Positions 25,624 to 34,985 are shown, counted from the stretch's first letter. The stretch is DNA of 64,000 nucleotides from UBA7803 sp036381275 (GCA_036381275.1 DASVDC010000041.1:1-64000), one strand, 5' to 3'. Made by a program: numbers and translations. Notes: generated by a model from the letters alone, not told the origin.

Positions 25624-26103
25624 GTGCAGCGACTCACCGAAGTGGCACCGGCATTCGTCGAGATGGCGCACCGCATCGTCTGGTGCAGCGCGGCGTCCGT
25701 CGATCCCGCGGGCCGGCCGCGCTCGCGGATCCTGCACCCGATCTGGGAGTGGGACGGGGAGCGCCTGCGCGGCTGGATCGGCACCGGGCCGACGCCGCTC
25801 AAGCGTGCGCACCTCGCGCACAGCCCGTTTCTGTCGCTCAGCTACTGGACCCCGTCGCACGACACCTGCACCGCCGAGTGCCACGCCGAGCTCTCCTTCG
25901 ACCCCGCCATCCGCACGCGCGTCTGGAACCTGTTCCGCGACGCGCCGGCGCCGGTCGGCTACGACCCGGCGATGATCCCGGGCTGGAGCGCTCCGACGGA
26001 CGACGCCTTCGCGGTGCTGTGCCTCGACCCCTGGCGGCTGCGGGTCTTCCCCGGCACCGTGCTGCTCGGCCAGGGCGGCGAGGTTCTGACCTGGCAGCGC
26101 TGA
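25624..26103 (+). CDS. pyridoxamine 5'-phosphate oxidase-like flavin protein
   Basis: Split-barrel protein of 159 residues resembling the PNPOx/general-stress-26 family, which binds FMN or F420. Landmarks: IVWCSAASVDPAGRPRSRIL, HPIWEWDGERLRGWIGTG, RAHLAHSPFLSLSYW and a C-terminal LCLDPWRLRVF. GTG start at 25624 with AGGGAGG upstream. Probably co-transcribed with the AhpD-like gene. Substrate unknown. Confidence 0.82.
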   Translation: MQRLTEVAPAFVEMAHRIVWCSAASVDPAGRPRSRILHPIWEWDGERLRGWIGTGPTPLKRAHLAHSPFLSLSYWTPSHDTCTAECHAELSFDPAIRTRVWNLFRDAPAPVGYDPAMIPGWSAPTDDAFAVLCLDPWRLRVFPGTVLLGQGGEVLTWQR

Positions 26104-26106
26104 GCC

Positions 26107-26754
26107 TCACGGCGGCGCCGCGGCAGCGGCCACCAGCCCGCTCTGCGCGATGCCGTCGATCATGAACTGCACCGCGAGCGCGGCGAGCAGCACGCCGAAC
26201 ACGCGGCTGACCACGTGCAGCCCGGTGACGCCGAGGTACTTCTGGAGCTGCGTCGCGAGCAGCAGCGAGACCAGCGTGATCACCAGCACCGCGAGCAGCA
26301 TCAGCAGCACGATCATCTGCCGGACGATGTCGCCTTCGGCATCGGCCATCAGCAGGATCACCGCGCCCATCGCGCCCGGACCCGCGATCAGCGGTGTCGC
26401 CAGCGGAAACACCGAGACGTCGGCCTTGCCGGCACCTTCCCGGTTCTCCTCCTCGGTGGTGGACGTACTGCCCGACGAGCGGGCGAACACCATGTCGATC
26501 GCGATCAGCAGCAGCAGGATACCGCCTGCGACCCGCAGCGCGGCCAGCGAAATGCCGAGGCTCGCCAGCAGGATGTCGCCGGTCAGCGCAAACACGAGCA
26601 GGATGCCGGTGGCGATGGCGGTGCCCCGCACCGCCATGCGCCGGCGCGCCTTCGGCAGCGCCCGGGTCGTCATCGCCGCGTACACCGGACCGATGTCGAG
26701 CGGGCCGATGGTCGCGAAGAAAGTCGTGAAGGCCACGATGGCCGTCTCCATCAT
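26107..26754 (-). CDS. MarC-family inner-membrane protein
   Basis: Integral membrane protein of 215 residues with six helices, UPF0056/MarC family. Opening FTTFFATIGPLDIGPVYAAM matches the conserved first helix, and FPLATPLIAGPGAMGAVIL is the family signature in helix 4. Despite the name, a role in multiple antibiotic resistance is not supported for the family; function unknown. It converges on the PNPOx-like gene three bases away. Confidence 0.92.
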   Translation of the reverse strand: MMETAIVAFTTFFATIGPLDIGPVYAAMTTRALPKARRRMAVRGTAIATGILLVFALTGDILLASLGISLAALRVAGGILLLLIAIDMVFARSSGSTSTTEEENREGAGKADVSVFPLATPLIAGPGAMGAVILLMADAEGDIVRQMIVLLMLLAVLVITLVSLLLATQLQKYLGVTGLHVVSRVFGVLLAALAVQFMIDGIAQSGLVAAAAAPP

Positions 26755-26801
26755 CGAGCGTGATTCCTCGAGCCGGGCCGCGGCGGAAGCTTAGCGTAGG
26801 T

Positions 26802-26853
26802 GGTGGGAGCGATCCGCCTGTTTCGGGCCGTTCGCGGCCGGAGGCCGCTCCCG
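26802..26853. repeat. REP pair, left half degenerate
   Basis: GTGGGAGCGATCCGCC on the left, intact TTCGCGGCCGGAGGCCGC then TCCC on the right, in the gap between MarC and the hydrolase gene. Confidence 0.8.
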
Positions 26854-26942
26854 ATCGGCCGCAGCCGCTGCCGCAGGGGTTGCCTGGAAGAACTTGGAAC
26901 ACGTTATGATGACGGCCATTGCTCTTCGAGGGGAAGGTCGAG

Positions 26943-27839
26943 ATGCCGAACACCACCGCCAACGGGATCCGGATCGAGTACGTGACCTACGGCAACCGGC
27001 ACGATCCGGCGCTGCTGCTGGTGATGGGTCTCGGCGCGCAGATGACGCGCTGGGACGATGCGTTCTGTGAGCTGCTCGCGGCACACGGCCTGTGGGTGGT
27101 CAAGTTCGACAACCGCGACGTCGGCCTCTCGACCCACTTCACCGAGGCGCCGGTGCCGTCGATGGGCGCGCTGGTGGCCGCGATGGCGGAAGGTGCCGCG
27201 CCGGACGTGCCGTATACGCTGCACGACATGGCAGCGGACGGCTTCGGTCTGCTCGATGCGCTCGGCGTGGAACGTGCGCACATCTGCGGCGCCTCGCTCG
27301 GCGGCATGATCGTGCAGACCATGGCGATCGATCAGCCGAACCGGGTGCTGTCGATGACCTCGATCATGTCGTCGACTCAGGATCCGTCGCTGCCGGCCGC
27401 ACACCCCGCTGCCGCCGCCGTGCTGCAGCAGCCGCCGGCCACCAGCCGGGGGCAGGCCATCGAGCGGGCGGTGGAGGCGAGCCGGATCATCGGCAGCCCG
27501 CGCTACCCGGCCGACCCGGATCGGATCCGGGAACGCGCGGCACTCGACTACGACCGCGCCTTCGATCCCGCCGGCGTCGCGCGGCAGATGGCCGCCGCCG
27601 TGGTCGCGACCGGAACCCGCCGCGAGCGGCTGCGCTCGCTGACGGTGCCGACGCTGGTGATTCACGGGGCGGACGACCCGCTGGTTCCGCTCGCCTGCGG
27701 CGAAGACACCGCGGCGGCCATCCCGGGCGCGGAGCTCCTGGTCATCGACGGCATGGGCCACGACCTGCCGCCGGCGCTGCACCAGCGGATCGCCGACGCG
27801 ATCGCGCGCCACGCGCTGCCGGCCGGCGGCGCGCGCTGA
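26943..27839 (+). CDS. alpha/beta hydrolase
   Basis: Alpha/beta-hydrolase-fold protein of 298 residues. Nucleophile elbow GASLGGMIVQ gives the Ser; the acid is in VIHGADDPLVPLACG and the His in IDGMGHDLPPAL. LLVMGLGAQMTRWDDAF holds the oxyanion region, and KFDNRDVGLSTHF is typical of the aclacinomycin-methylesterase-like (RdmC) branch. ATG at 26943 follows GGAAGG. The MFS gene starts one base after its stop, so the two are a unit. Likely a carboxylesterase or lactonase. Confidence 0.9.
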   Translation: MPNTTANGIRIEYVTYGNRHDPALLLVMGLGAQMTRWDDAFCELLAAHGLWVVKFDNRDVGLSTHFTEAPVPSMGALVAAMAEGAAPDVPYTLHDMAADGFGLLDALGVERAHICGASLGGMIVQTMAIDQPNRVLSMTSIMSSTQDPSLPAAHPAAAAVLQQPPATSRGQAIERAVEASRIIGSPRYPADPDRIRERAALDYDRAFDPAGVARQMAAAVVATGTRRERLRSLTVPTLVIHGADDPLVPLACGEDTAAAIPGAELLVIDGMGHDLPPALHQRIADAIARHALPAGGAR

Positions 27840-27840
27840 G

Positions 27841-29187
27841 GTGGCGGCGCCGATCCGCGGCGACGAGCGCGTCGCCACCCGGGAGTATCTGCTGCTCGCG
27901 TTCCTCACGCTGATCAGCGTGATGAATTTCGTCGACCGGCAACTGCTCGCCAGCTTCGCGAACTTCGTGGTCCCGGACCTCGGTCTCACCGACACCCAAT
28001 TCGGCCTGCTGACCGGTTTCGCGTTCATTCTGTTCTACGCGTTCATGGGCCTGTTCGCCGGCGCGCTCGCGGACACGCTGCACCGGCCGCGGCTGATGGC
28101 GGCGGGTCTCGCGCTGTGGAGCGCGCTGACGGCGGTGTCGGGCGCTGCGCGCGGCTTCGTGTCCCTCGCGATTCCGCGCATGTTCATCGGCGTCGGCGAG
28201 AGCGTCTGCACGCCGACGGCGATGTCCATGCTCGCCGACCGGTTCCCGGCGCGCCGGCTCGGCTTCGCCGCCGGCGTCTATTACATGGGGGTGCCGATCG
28301 GCGTCGGCTGCTCGCTGCTGGTCGCCGGCTTCCTCGGCCCGGCCATCGGCTGGCGCAACTGCTTCTACCTGCTCGGCGCGCTGGGCATCACGCTGTCGGT
28401 GGTGCTGCTGTTCGTGAAGGAGACGCCGCGTCGGCACACCGCGGAAGCCGCGGCGGCCGCGACCGCGCGCGAGGACGAGGCGGTGCCGATCGAGACGCCG
28501 CGGCAGGGCTTCCGCCAGATCGTCGGCACGCTCTGGATCGCGCTGAAGTCCTCACCAGCGCTGGTGCTGACCATCAGCGGCGGCGTCGCGCTGCACTTCG
28601 TGCTCGGCGCCGCCACGTTCGATCAGCTCTGGTACGTGCAGGAGCGCGGCTTCGAGCGCGCGTGGATCGCGCAGGTCACGGGCATCATCGCGGTGTTCGC
28701 CGGGGTCGCGGGCAATCTGATCGGCGGGCTCGGCGGTGACTGGTTCCAGAACCGGTTCCAGGTGGGACGGCCGATGTTCCTGGTCTGGGTGCTGGTGCTG
28801 ATGGCGCCGCTCGGCATCGTCTACCGGCTCGCACCGCCGGATTCCGCCTGGTTCTGGATCGGCCTCGTCGCCGGCTTTCTGCAGCTCGGCGCGTTCTACG
28901 GCCCCACCTTCTCGACCGTGCAGGAACTGGTGCCGCCGACGATTCGCGCCACCTGCGTCGCGTTCTACATCCTGGTGCTGAACCTGATCGGTCTCGGTTT
29001 CGGCATCACCGCCGGCGGCATCACGATCGATGCGCTGCGCGCGGCCGGCGTCGCCGAGCCGTACACCTGGACGCTGCTCGCGTTCACGTTGCTCTCGTGT
29101 CTCGCGATTCCGCTGTTCTGGTTCGCGGGGCGCCGGTTCGCCGCCGACCGTGAGCGGCTGTATCGGCTCGCGGCGGCGACCGCCTGA
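27841..29187 (+). CDS. MFS transporter (Spinster-like)
   Basis: Twelve-helix major facilitator of 448 residues, GTG start directly after the hydrolase stop. Landmarks: LISVMNFVDRQLLASFANFV in TM1, FGLLTGFAFILFYAFMGLFA with the following GALADTLHRPRLM (motif A), FIGVGESVCTPTAMSMLADR and PARRLGFAAGVYYMGVPIGV. This matches the Spinster-type family of organic-acid or lipid transporters often seen in steroid and aromatic degraders. Substrate unknown. Confidence 0.9.
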   Translation: MAAPIRGDERVATREYLLLAFLTLISVMNFVDRQLLASFANFVVPDLGLTDTQFGLLTGFAFILFYAFMGLFAGALADTLHRPRLMAAGLALWSALTAVSGAARGFVSLAIPRMFIGVGESVCTPTAMSMLADRFPARRLGFAAGVYYMGVPIGVGCSLLVAGFLGPAIGWRNCFYLLGALGITLSVVLLFVKETPRRHTAEAAAAATAREDEAVPIETPRQGFRQIVGTLWIALKSSPALVLTISGGVALHFVLGAATFDQLWYVQERGFERAWIAQVTGIIAVFAGVAGNLIGGLGGDWFQNRFQVGRPMFLVWVLVLMAPLGIVYRLAPPDSAWFWIGLVAGFLQLGAFYGPTFSTVQELVPPTIRATCVAFYILVLNLIGLGFGITAGGITIDALRAAGVAEPYTWTLLAFTLLSCLAIPLFWFAGRRFAADRERLYRLAAATA

Positions 29188-29202
29188 CGCGCGATCCCTC
29201 GC

Positions 29203-29221
29203 GGCCGGCGGGCCGCCGGCC
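29203..29221. terminator. GC-rich hairpin between convergent genes
   Basis: GGCCGGCGG-g-CCGCCGGCC is a perfect 9-bp inverted repeat in the 37-base gap between two convergent MFS genes. It may stop transcription from both sides, although neither side has a T-tract. Confidence 0.45.
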
Positions 29222-29224
29222 CGT

Positions 29225-30685
29225 TCAGGCGGCCGCGGGCGCGACGGTCGCCTGCTGCTGCCGCACCTTCAGCAGCATCAGCCCGCCGAGGATCATCAGC
29301 AGCGCGAGCGAGGCGAAGCCGGCGCGCTGCGACTGGAACGCGGTGGTGATGGTCGCGACCAGGAGCGGCGCGAGGAACGCGGTCACCGTGCCGGACAGCG
29401 CGAACAGTCCGAAGAACTGCGTCGCCATCTGCGGCGGCGCGATCCGCGCCATCAGTGTGCGCGACGATGAGAGCCCGGTGACGAAGAACACGGCGAACAC
29501 CTGGTTGGTGCAGAAGTAGAAGATCTCGGCGCCGGTACGGAAGTACGGGAAATCCCACACCGGCTCGGTGCTCACCGGAATCGCGAACAGCACCCGGTCC
29601 GGCTCGACCGACACCAGCGCGATCAGCACCAGCGCGCTCACGCCGATCGCGATGCGCAGCGCCCGCAGCGACCCGAGCCGGTCGTCCAGCAGGCCGCCGA
29701 TCCAGGCGCCCACCATCGCCGATGCGCTGGTACAGAGGCCGAAGATCAACAGTGCCGTCGAACCCCAGCCGAACGTGCCCGACGAGTACACCCCGCCGAA
29801 GGTCATCACGCCCACCATGCCGTCGATGAACAGCATCCGCGAGAACAGGTACACGGCGATGTTCGAGTAATGACGTAGCTGACGCAGCGTCGTCGCCACG
29901 TCGCGCAGGCCCTGCCGCGCGGCTTCCCGGAGCGGCAGACCGGAGGACGTCCCGTCGGGCGTGAACAGCAGCACCGGCAGCGTGAAGATCAGCATCCACA
30001 GCGCCGCCACCGGCCCGACGATGCGGTCGTGCTCGTGCGCCGCCTGGTCGAGCCCGAACAGCGGCGCGTCCGGCAGGAACGCCCAGTCGTTGGTACCCGG
30101 CATCGCGAACGCGAACAGCACCAGCAGCATCAGCGCGAGACCGCCGACGTTGCCGAGCGCGAACGCGATACCCGATACCACGCCGACCCGGTCGACCGGC
30201 GCGACGCTCGGCAGCATCGCGTTGTGGAACACTTCGGAGATCGCGAACGCGACGCCGATCGCGAGCAGCAGCGCGAGCGCCGCCGGAACGCCGATGCCAC
30301 CGCCGCCCGGGAGCACGTACCAGAGCAGCATCGCGCCGACGGACATCACCAGCACGGTCCCGGCGATCCACGGCTTGCGCCGGCCGTTCTTGTCCGCGAT
30401 GGCGCCGAGCACCGGTGCCGCCAGCGCGAGAATCACGCCGCTGGTGGCGTTCAGCCAACCGATCAGCGCCTGGCCGCGCACCGGATCGCCGACCACGGTG
30501 TTGCTGAAATAAGGGAAGAAGATGTAGATGACGACGAGGATGTAGTACGGATCGCGCGCCGCCTGGCCGAACGTCCAGCTCAGGTATCCGAGCGGCGACG
30601 CCGCCGGCGTGCCGGCCAGCGACAGCGCAGCCCGGCCTGGCGCGGCCCGGCCCATCCCGGCCGGCCGATCGAGATTCGCCGCCAT
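29225..30685 (-). CDS. MFS transporter, UMF1-like
   Basis: Major facilitator of 486 residues. The pattern LSWTFGQAARDPYYILVVIY, LAAPVLGAIADKNGRRKPW (motif A) and EVFHNAMLPSVAPVDRVGVV, GIAFALGNVGGLALMLLVL is that of the UMF1 (Atg22-like) family. About twelve helices with a long loop near residues 235-260. I chose ATG 30685 because the frame upstream runs into the REP pair and would add about 30 repeat-derived residues. Substrate unknown. Confidence 0.88.
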   Translation of the reverse strand: MAANLDRPAGMGRAAPGRAALSLAGTPAASPLGYLSWTFGQAARDPYYILVVIYIFFPYFSNTVVGDPVRGQALIGWLNATSGVILALAAPVLGAIADKNGRRKPWIAGTVLVMSVGAMLLWYVLPGGGGIGVPAALALLLAIGVAFAISEVFHNAMLPSVAPVDRVGVVSGIAFALGNVGGLALMLLVLFAFAMPGTNDWAFLPDAPLFGLDQAAHEHDRIVGPVAALWMLIFTLPVLLFTPDGTSSGLPLREAARQGLRDVATTLRQLRHYSNIAVYLFSRMLFIDGMVGVMTFGGVYSSGTFGWGSTALLIFGLCTSASAMVGAWIGGLLDDRLGSLRALRIAIGVSALVLIALVSVEPDRVLFAIPVSTEPVWDFPYFRTGAEIFYFCTNQVFAVFFVTGLSSSRTLMARIAPPQMATQFFGLFALSGTVTAFLAPLLVATITTAFQSQRAGFASLALLMILGGLMLLKVRQQQATVAPAAA

Positions 30686-30728
30686 TCCCACCACCCGTTC
30701 CGCACGAAGGCGGCGATTATACCCGTAG

Positions 30729-30800
30729 TGTGGGAGCGGCCTCCGGCCGCGAACCGCCCGGTTCTTCGATCCCATGCGCGGCCGGAGGCCGCTCCCACAG
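30729..30800. repeat. REP pair, intact
   Basis: Full inverted pair: GTGGGAGCGGCCTCCGGCCG then CGAA on the left, GCGGCCGGAGGCCGCTCCCAC on the right split by a 23-base loop. It lies between the MFS gene start and the methyltransferase-like gene stop. Confidence 0.92.
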
Positions 30801-30810
30801 CATTAGCCCG

Positions 30811-31494
30811 TCAGCGGGCCTGCATCAGCAACTCCATCGTGCCTTCTTTCAGCAGCGTGCCCCGCACGACCTCGAAGCAGGGAAGCGACTCGGCGAGCAC
30901 CGCCCGCGAATGCGAGAACTGCGGCGGCACGCCGTCCGGCCGCGGCCGCAGCGACAGCTTGTCCACCTCGTGCACGCCGTACTGCAGCGCCGCTTCCGGC
31001 GTGGCCTGACGCATCGCCGGCGCGGTGGCCTTGAACGTGCCGAAACCGTGCGCATGGCTCTGCCGGTGCAGGTGCGGCCGCAGCGCGCGGCTGAATGCGC
31101 GCAGCGCCGGCACCGGCAGGTAGTTCAGGAAATCCCACAGCAGGCACACGTCGAAGTACGTGTCCGGCGGAAACTCGAGCAGACGTGCGAACGCTCGATC
31201 GAGGTAGACGTCGACGTCCTCGTCCGGCAGCGACCACAGCTCGCTCGCATCGATCAGGCCGGTGAAGTACAGCCGGCACCGGTAGCGTGAGAAGAACGCG
31301 GCCGTCTCGCCGCTGCCGTAGCCGACGTCGAGCACCGTGACCGGCTCGTCGGGATCGAAGCGCTCGAGCAGCAGCGGGAGGAGTTGCGATGCACGCACCT
31401 CCACGCCGCCGCCCGTCGGCGATCCGGCGTCGGACGACGGATCGGGCGGCGCCGCGGCGGCACCGTCGCGTCGGAATCGGATCGGTTGACGCAC
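30811..31494 (-). CDS. SAM-dependent methyltransferase-like protein
   Basis: Protein of 227 residues with a methyltransferase-type motif I, VTVLDVGYGSGETAAFFS, at about residues 52-69, an acidic stretch ELWSLPDEDVDVYL and a hydrophobic YFDVCLLWDFLNYLPVPAL that matches motif IV. The N-terminal 35 residues look disordered. Substrate unknown. It lies 25 bases downstream of bactofilin on the same strand; pairing with a bactofilin gene suggests an envelope or cytoskeleton link, but that is inference. Confidence 0.7.
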   Translation of the reverse strand: MRQPIRFRRDGAAAAPPDPSSDAGSPTGGGVEVRASQLLPLLLERFDPDEPVTVLDVGYGSGETAAFFSRYRCRLYFTGLIDASELWSLPDEDVDVYLDRAFARLLEFPPDTYFDVCLLWDFLNYLPVPALRAFSRALRPHLHRQSHAHGFGTFKATAPAMRQATPEAALQYGVHEVDKLSLRPRPDGVPPQFSHSRAVLAESLPCFEVVRGTLLKEGTMELLMQAR

Positions 31495-31519
31495 CCCAGG
31501 CGACTCCAGGGTACGGCGT

Positions 31520-32047
31520 TCAGACTTTGCCGGCAGCCTCGCTCGGCTTGTCCTCGACCGCCATCGGCCGGCTCTGCGGTACCGGCTTCGGCTGGGTCCG
31601 CTCGGCGCTCGCCGGATCCATGTCGATGCTGCCCTTGAACTTCGCGCCGTCTTCCAGCGTCACCCGCGGCCCGACGATGTTGCCCTGCACGCGGCCGGTC
31701 TTGGTGATCACGACCTTTTCCCTGCCCACGATGTCGCCCTTGACCTCGCCGTCGATGCGCACGACGTTGGCGCTCAGGTTCGCGTTCACGCGGCCGGACT
31801 GACCGATGGTCAGGTCGTTGCTCTTCAACTGCACGGTGCCGTCCACCGTGCCTTCGATGACCAGGTTCTCCTCTCCGGTAATGTCACCTTTGATGGTGAT
31901 GGTCTTGCCGATCATGGCGACTCCTCTGGTGGTGGGGGCTTCCGGCATCCGGGGACGTTCATCAGCCGACGGGCTGAACGAAGGTGCTGGCGCGGAAGGT
32001 GTCTCGTCCCGACGATCGTTGTCCTTGCGTTTGTCGAACATTGCCAT
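31520..32047 (-). CDS. bactofilin (polymer-forming cytoskeletal protein)
   Basis: Bactofilin of 175 residues: a central right-handed beta-helix, about residues 45-145, made of short repeats such as TITIKGDITGEENLVIEGTV, NDLTIGQSGRVNANLSANVV and VVITKTGRVQGNIVGPRV, flanked by Pro-rich disordered tails. Bactofilins polymerise without nucleotide and scaffold cell-wall enzymes. ATG 32047 follows GGAAG; ATG 32041 is a near alternative. Upstream of the methyltransferase-like gene. Confidence 0.95.
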   Translation of the reverse strand: MAMFDKRKDNDRRDETPSAPAPSFSPSADERPRMPEAPTTRGVAMIGKTITIKGDITGEENLVIEGTVDGTVQLKSNDLTIGQSGRVNANLSANVVRIDGEVKGDIVGREKVVITKTGRVQGNIVGPRVTLEDGAKFKGSIDMDPASAERTQPKPVPQSRPMAVEDKPSEAAGKV

Positions 32048-32105
32048 GGTTGAAGCTTCCGAGGCGGGTTGCTGTACGGGTAAGTATAGGCACTCATCCC
32101 GGGCG

Positions 32106-32193
32106 TGTGGGGGAGCGGGCGTGCCGCGCAGACCCCGGTGAAGTTCGCGGCCGGAGGCCGCTCCCACAGGGTCTGCCGGTTCGCCGCTCCCAC
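32106..32193. repeat. REP cluster, partly degenerate
   Basis: A diverged left half (GTGGGGGAGCGGGCGTGCCG), an intact right half TTCGCGGCCGGAGGCCGC followed by TCCCACAGG, then a second shortened right half TTCGCCGCTCCCACGG. Between bactofilin and a phosphotransferase gene. Confidence 0.85.
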
Positions 32194-32230
32194 GGGTCGT
32201 GCTCGCGCGAGGCGCTCCCGACGGAACGCG

Positions 32231-33238
32231 TCACCCGAGCAGCTCGTTGGCGCGGTCGATCAGCGGCGTCATCGACAGCTTGGTGACCTCCCAGAGCGGG
32301 TCGTGACGCTTGCCGCGGCGGTGCAGGCCGAGGTTGAAGCCGGTGATGATCGCGAACTTGTACGCGGCGAGCGCGCGGAACCAACGCAGATCCGGCAGCG
32401 GCGCGCCCCACGCTTCGCTGTACAGGCCGACCAGCGTGTCCGGATCCAGGAACATCGGACGGGCACCGCCGTCCTTCGGCCACGCTTCCGGATCGCTGAA
32501 CGTGGCGATCCAGCCGACGTCGTTCAGCGTCGCGCCGATGCCGGTCAGCTCCCAATCGATCACCGCCTTCAGGTGGCCGTCGAGCGAACAGAACAGATTC
32601 GCGGTCTGGAAATCGCCGTGGAAAATCCCGACGGGCGCATCGCTCGGCATCGTATCGAGCAGCTTCTTGCGCACCACCGGCACGTCGCGCAGCCGTTCGG
32701 GATCGGCGGCGCGCTCGTAGAAGCGATCCCAGCGCGTCACGTCTTCCTCGAACGGCACCGGATCGCCGAGGTAGCTCGCCTTAGCGGGATCCACCTTGTG
32801 CACTTCCGCGAGCGCCGTCATCGCCTCGCGGCCGAGATCGAAGAGCTGCTCGTCGGTCAGCCGGCTGCCCCACTCGCCCTCGCCGAGGCGCAGCACGTCG
32901 CCTTCCAGCCACGGCACCACGAAGTACGGGCAGCCGAACCACTCGAGATCGTCGCCGGACCATTTGACCGAGCAGTGCGGCACCGACGTGCCGTCGAGCG
33001 CGTTCAGCACCGCCACCTGCCGCAGCACGTCGGCGGTGCCGCGCCAGTTCACGTTCGGCGGCGGCAGGCGGATGAACCACGCATCGGGCGTGGGCCGACC
33101 GGGGACCTCGACCCGGAAACCGTACGCGAAGCCGGCGTGGCCCGGCATTGCGACGACGTCGAAGACGCGCACGTCGGGGTTGTCGTACTTGGCCTGGCAG
33201 AACGGGCCGAGGCGGGCGGTGAGTTCGGAGATGTCCAT
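32231..33238 (-). CDS. phosphotransferase-family protein (APH/ACAD10-like)
   Basis: Aminoglycoside-phosphotransferase/choline-kinase-fold protein of 335 residues. The Brenner motif is GIFHGDFQTANLF and the metal-binding DFG-like motif VIDWELTGIG. YFVVPWLEGDVLRLGEG is the hinge. Such kinases sit beside acyl-CoA dehydrogenases and acyl-CoA synthetases in many catabolic clusters, like the kinase part of ACAD10/11, which handles 4-hydroxy acids. It lies downstream of the acyl-CoA synthetase on the same strand. Confidence 0.88.
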   Translation of the reverse strand: MDISELTARLGPFCQAKYDNPDVRVFDVVAMPGHAGFAYGFRVEVPGRPTPDAWFIRLPPPNVNWRGTADVLRQVAVLNALDGTSVPHCSVKWSGDDLEWFGCPYFVVPWLEGDVLRLGEGEWGSRLTDEQLFDLGREAMTALAEVHKVDPAKASYLGDPVPFEEDVTRWDRFYERAADPERLRDVPVVRKKLLDTMPSDAPVGIFHGDFQTANLFCSLDGHLKAVIDWELTGIGATLNDVGWIATFSDPEAWPKDGGARPMFLDPDTLVGLYSEAWGAPLPDLRWFRALAAYKFAIITGFNLGLHRRGKRHDPLWEVTKLSMTPLIDRANELLG

Positions 33239-33260
33239 GTACTGCTGTGTCCTCGGTTGG

Positions 33261-33315
33261 GATCGCGGTCTGGAGACCGCTCCTACGGCATGTCGTTCGC
33301 GGCCGCTCCTACAGT
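33261..33315. repeat. REP-like pair, variant
   Basis: GATCGCGGTCTGGAGACCGC followed by TCCTAC, then TTCGCGGCCGCTCCTACAG. Both halves keep the GCTCCTAC/GCTCCCAC end but the stems are altered. Between the phosphotransferase and acyl-CoA synthetase genes. Confidence 0.65.
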
Positions 33316-33320
33316 GGCGG

Positions 33321-34865
33321 TCAGACCGGGGCCGGGCCGGGGAACTGCTCCCGCAGCAGCCGCTTCAGGATCTTGCCGCTGGGGTTGCGCGGAATCTGCT
33401 CCACGAACTCGACCGCCTGCGGCCGCTTGTATCCTGCCAGCCGACCGCGGCAGAACTCCAGCACTTCGGCCGCCGTCAGGTTCGGATCGCGGCGCACCAC
33501 CACGGCGAGCGGCGATTCTCCCCATTTCTCGCTCGGAATGCCGATCACGGCGGCCTCGAGGATGCCCGGATGGGTCATCAGCACGCCCTCCACCTCCGCG
33601 GGGTACACGTTCTCGCCGCCGGAGATGATCATGTCCTTGATCCGGTCCTGGATATAGACGAATCCCTCTTCGTCCATCGTCCCCACGTCGCCGGTGTGCA
33701 GCCAGCCGTCCTTGATCGTCTCGGCGGTGGCTTCCGGGCGGTTCCAGTACTCGCGCATCACGTGGGGGCCGCGCACCACGACCTCGCCGGCTTCGCCCGG
33801 CGCGCAGACCGAGCCGTCCTCCCGAACCACTCGCACGTCGGTGTGGAAGAACGCCTTGCCGGTGGATCCCGGCTTCGCGGCGGCGCTGCCCCGATCCATC
33901 ACGCACGCGGGCCCGCAGGATTCGGTGAGGCCGTACACCTGCAGCACGTCGATGCCGAGGCGCGCGTACTGCTCGAGCAGCGCGACCGGCACCGGCGCCG
34001 CGCCGGTCATCAGCCAGCGCAGCGTGCGGTGCTCGAAGCGTTCGGCGCCGCCGCTCTGCAGCATGAAGTTCAGCATCGCCGGCACCATCAGCCCGGTGGT
34101 GATCGCTTCCCGCTCGATGAGCTGCCAGGCGAGCGTCGGATCGAAGCTGCGCATCACCACGGACGTGGCCCCGCGATAGACGTTCACCGCGAGCGGCGTG
34201 AGCGCCCCGACGTGGAACATCGGCAGCGCCGCGAGGTACCGGTCGCCGTCCTGGAACTCGCAGGTCGCCGCGATGGTCAGGATCCCCCACAGCGCGGTCC
34301 CGTGCGTGTGCACCACGCCCTTCGGCAGACCCGTGGTGCCGGAGGTGTACATGATGTAGAGCACGTCGTCCTCGGCGCCGGCCGGCACCGGCTCGTCCGC
34401 GGCCGCCGCGTCGCGGAAGGCCGCGTAGCTCTCGGCGAAGCAGGCCGGGTCGGCGGCGTCACCGGCCTGCAGCCAGTGGCGCACGTGGGTCCGCTCGCCG
34501 CGCGCGTGCAGCTCCGCCGCGGTTTCGACGAACTCGCTGCCGAAGACGAGCCGGCGCGTGCCGCTGTCGGCCAGGATGAACTCGAGCTCGTCGGGAACCA
34601 GCCGCCAGTTGAGCGGCACCACCACCGCGCCGACCTTGGCGAGCGCGAAGTACGCTTCCATGAACTCCGCGCTGTTCGTCAGCAGCAGCCCCACCCGCTC
34701 GCCGGGCTCGAGCCCGGCGCCTCGCAGCGCGTTGGCGAAGCGATTGCTGCGCGCATTGAGCTCCGCGAACGTCAGCCGCAGACCGCTGTGGCTGTCGACG
34801 TAAGCCTCGCGCTCGGGATTCAGCCAGGCCCGCTTGGTCAGTAACAGGCCGACGTTCTGCTGCAT
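33321..34865 (-). CDS. AMP-forming acyl-CoA synthetase/ligase
   Basis: Adenylate-forming ligase of 514 residues, activating a carboxylic acid to its CoA thioester through an acyl-AMP. P-loop IMYTSGTTGLPKG at residues 171-183, A5 motif LQVYGLTESCGP, A7 GWLHTGDVGTMDEEG, A8 RIKDMIISGGENVYPAEVE, and A10 RNPSGKILKRLLRE with the catalytic Lys. Length and motifs fit FadD/medium-to-long-chain synthetases. ATG at 34865 follows GGGAG. A palindrome lies 74 bases upstream at 34939. Confidence 0.94.
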   Translation of the reverse strand: MQQNVGLLLTKRAWLNPEREAYVDSHSGLRLTFAELNARSNRFANALRGAGLEPGERVGLLLTNSAEFMEAYFALAKVGAVVVPLNWRLVPDELEFILADSGTRRLVFGSEFVETAAELHARGERTHVRHWLQAGDAADPACFAESYAAFRDAAAADEPVPAGAEDDVLYIMYTSGTTGLPKGVVHTHGTALWGILTIAATCEFQDGDRYLAALPMFHVGALTPLAVNVYRGATSVVMRSFDPTLAWQLIEREAITTGLMVPAMLNFMLQSGGAERFEHRTLRWLMTGAAPVPVALLEQYARLGIDVLQVYGLTESCGPACVMDRGSAAAKPGSTGKAFFHTDVRVVREDGSVCAPGEAGEVVVRGPHVMREYWNRPEATAETIKDGWLHTGDVGTMDEEGFVYIQDRIKDMIISGGENVYPAEVEGVLMTHPGILEAAVIGIPSEKWGESPLAVVVRRDPNLTAAEVLEFCRGRLAGYKRPQAVEFVEQIPRNPSGKILKRLLREQFPGPAPV

Positions 34866-34938
34866 GATCGCTCCCTCACCCCCCCGACCGGTCAGATTGT
34901 GGGGAATGCACACCGATCTGTGAATAGCGTCACCGTGC

Positions 34939-34954
34939 GTTGCACTGATGCAAC
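34939..34954. promoter_or_regulatory. candidate operator before acyl-CoA synthetase gene
   Basis: GTTGCA-ctga-TGCAAC is a perfect 6-bp inverted repeat, 74 bases upstream of the synthetase start. It could bind a TetR- or GntR-type fatty-acid regulator; none is adjacent. Confidence 0.35.
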
Positions 34955-34985
34955 ATTTGGTAACAAAAAAACTTCGCTGCGCATC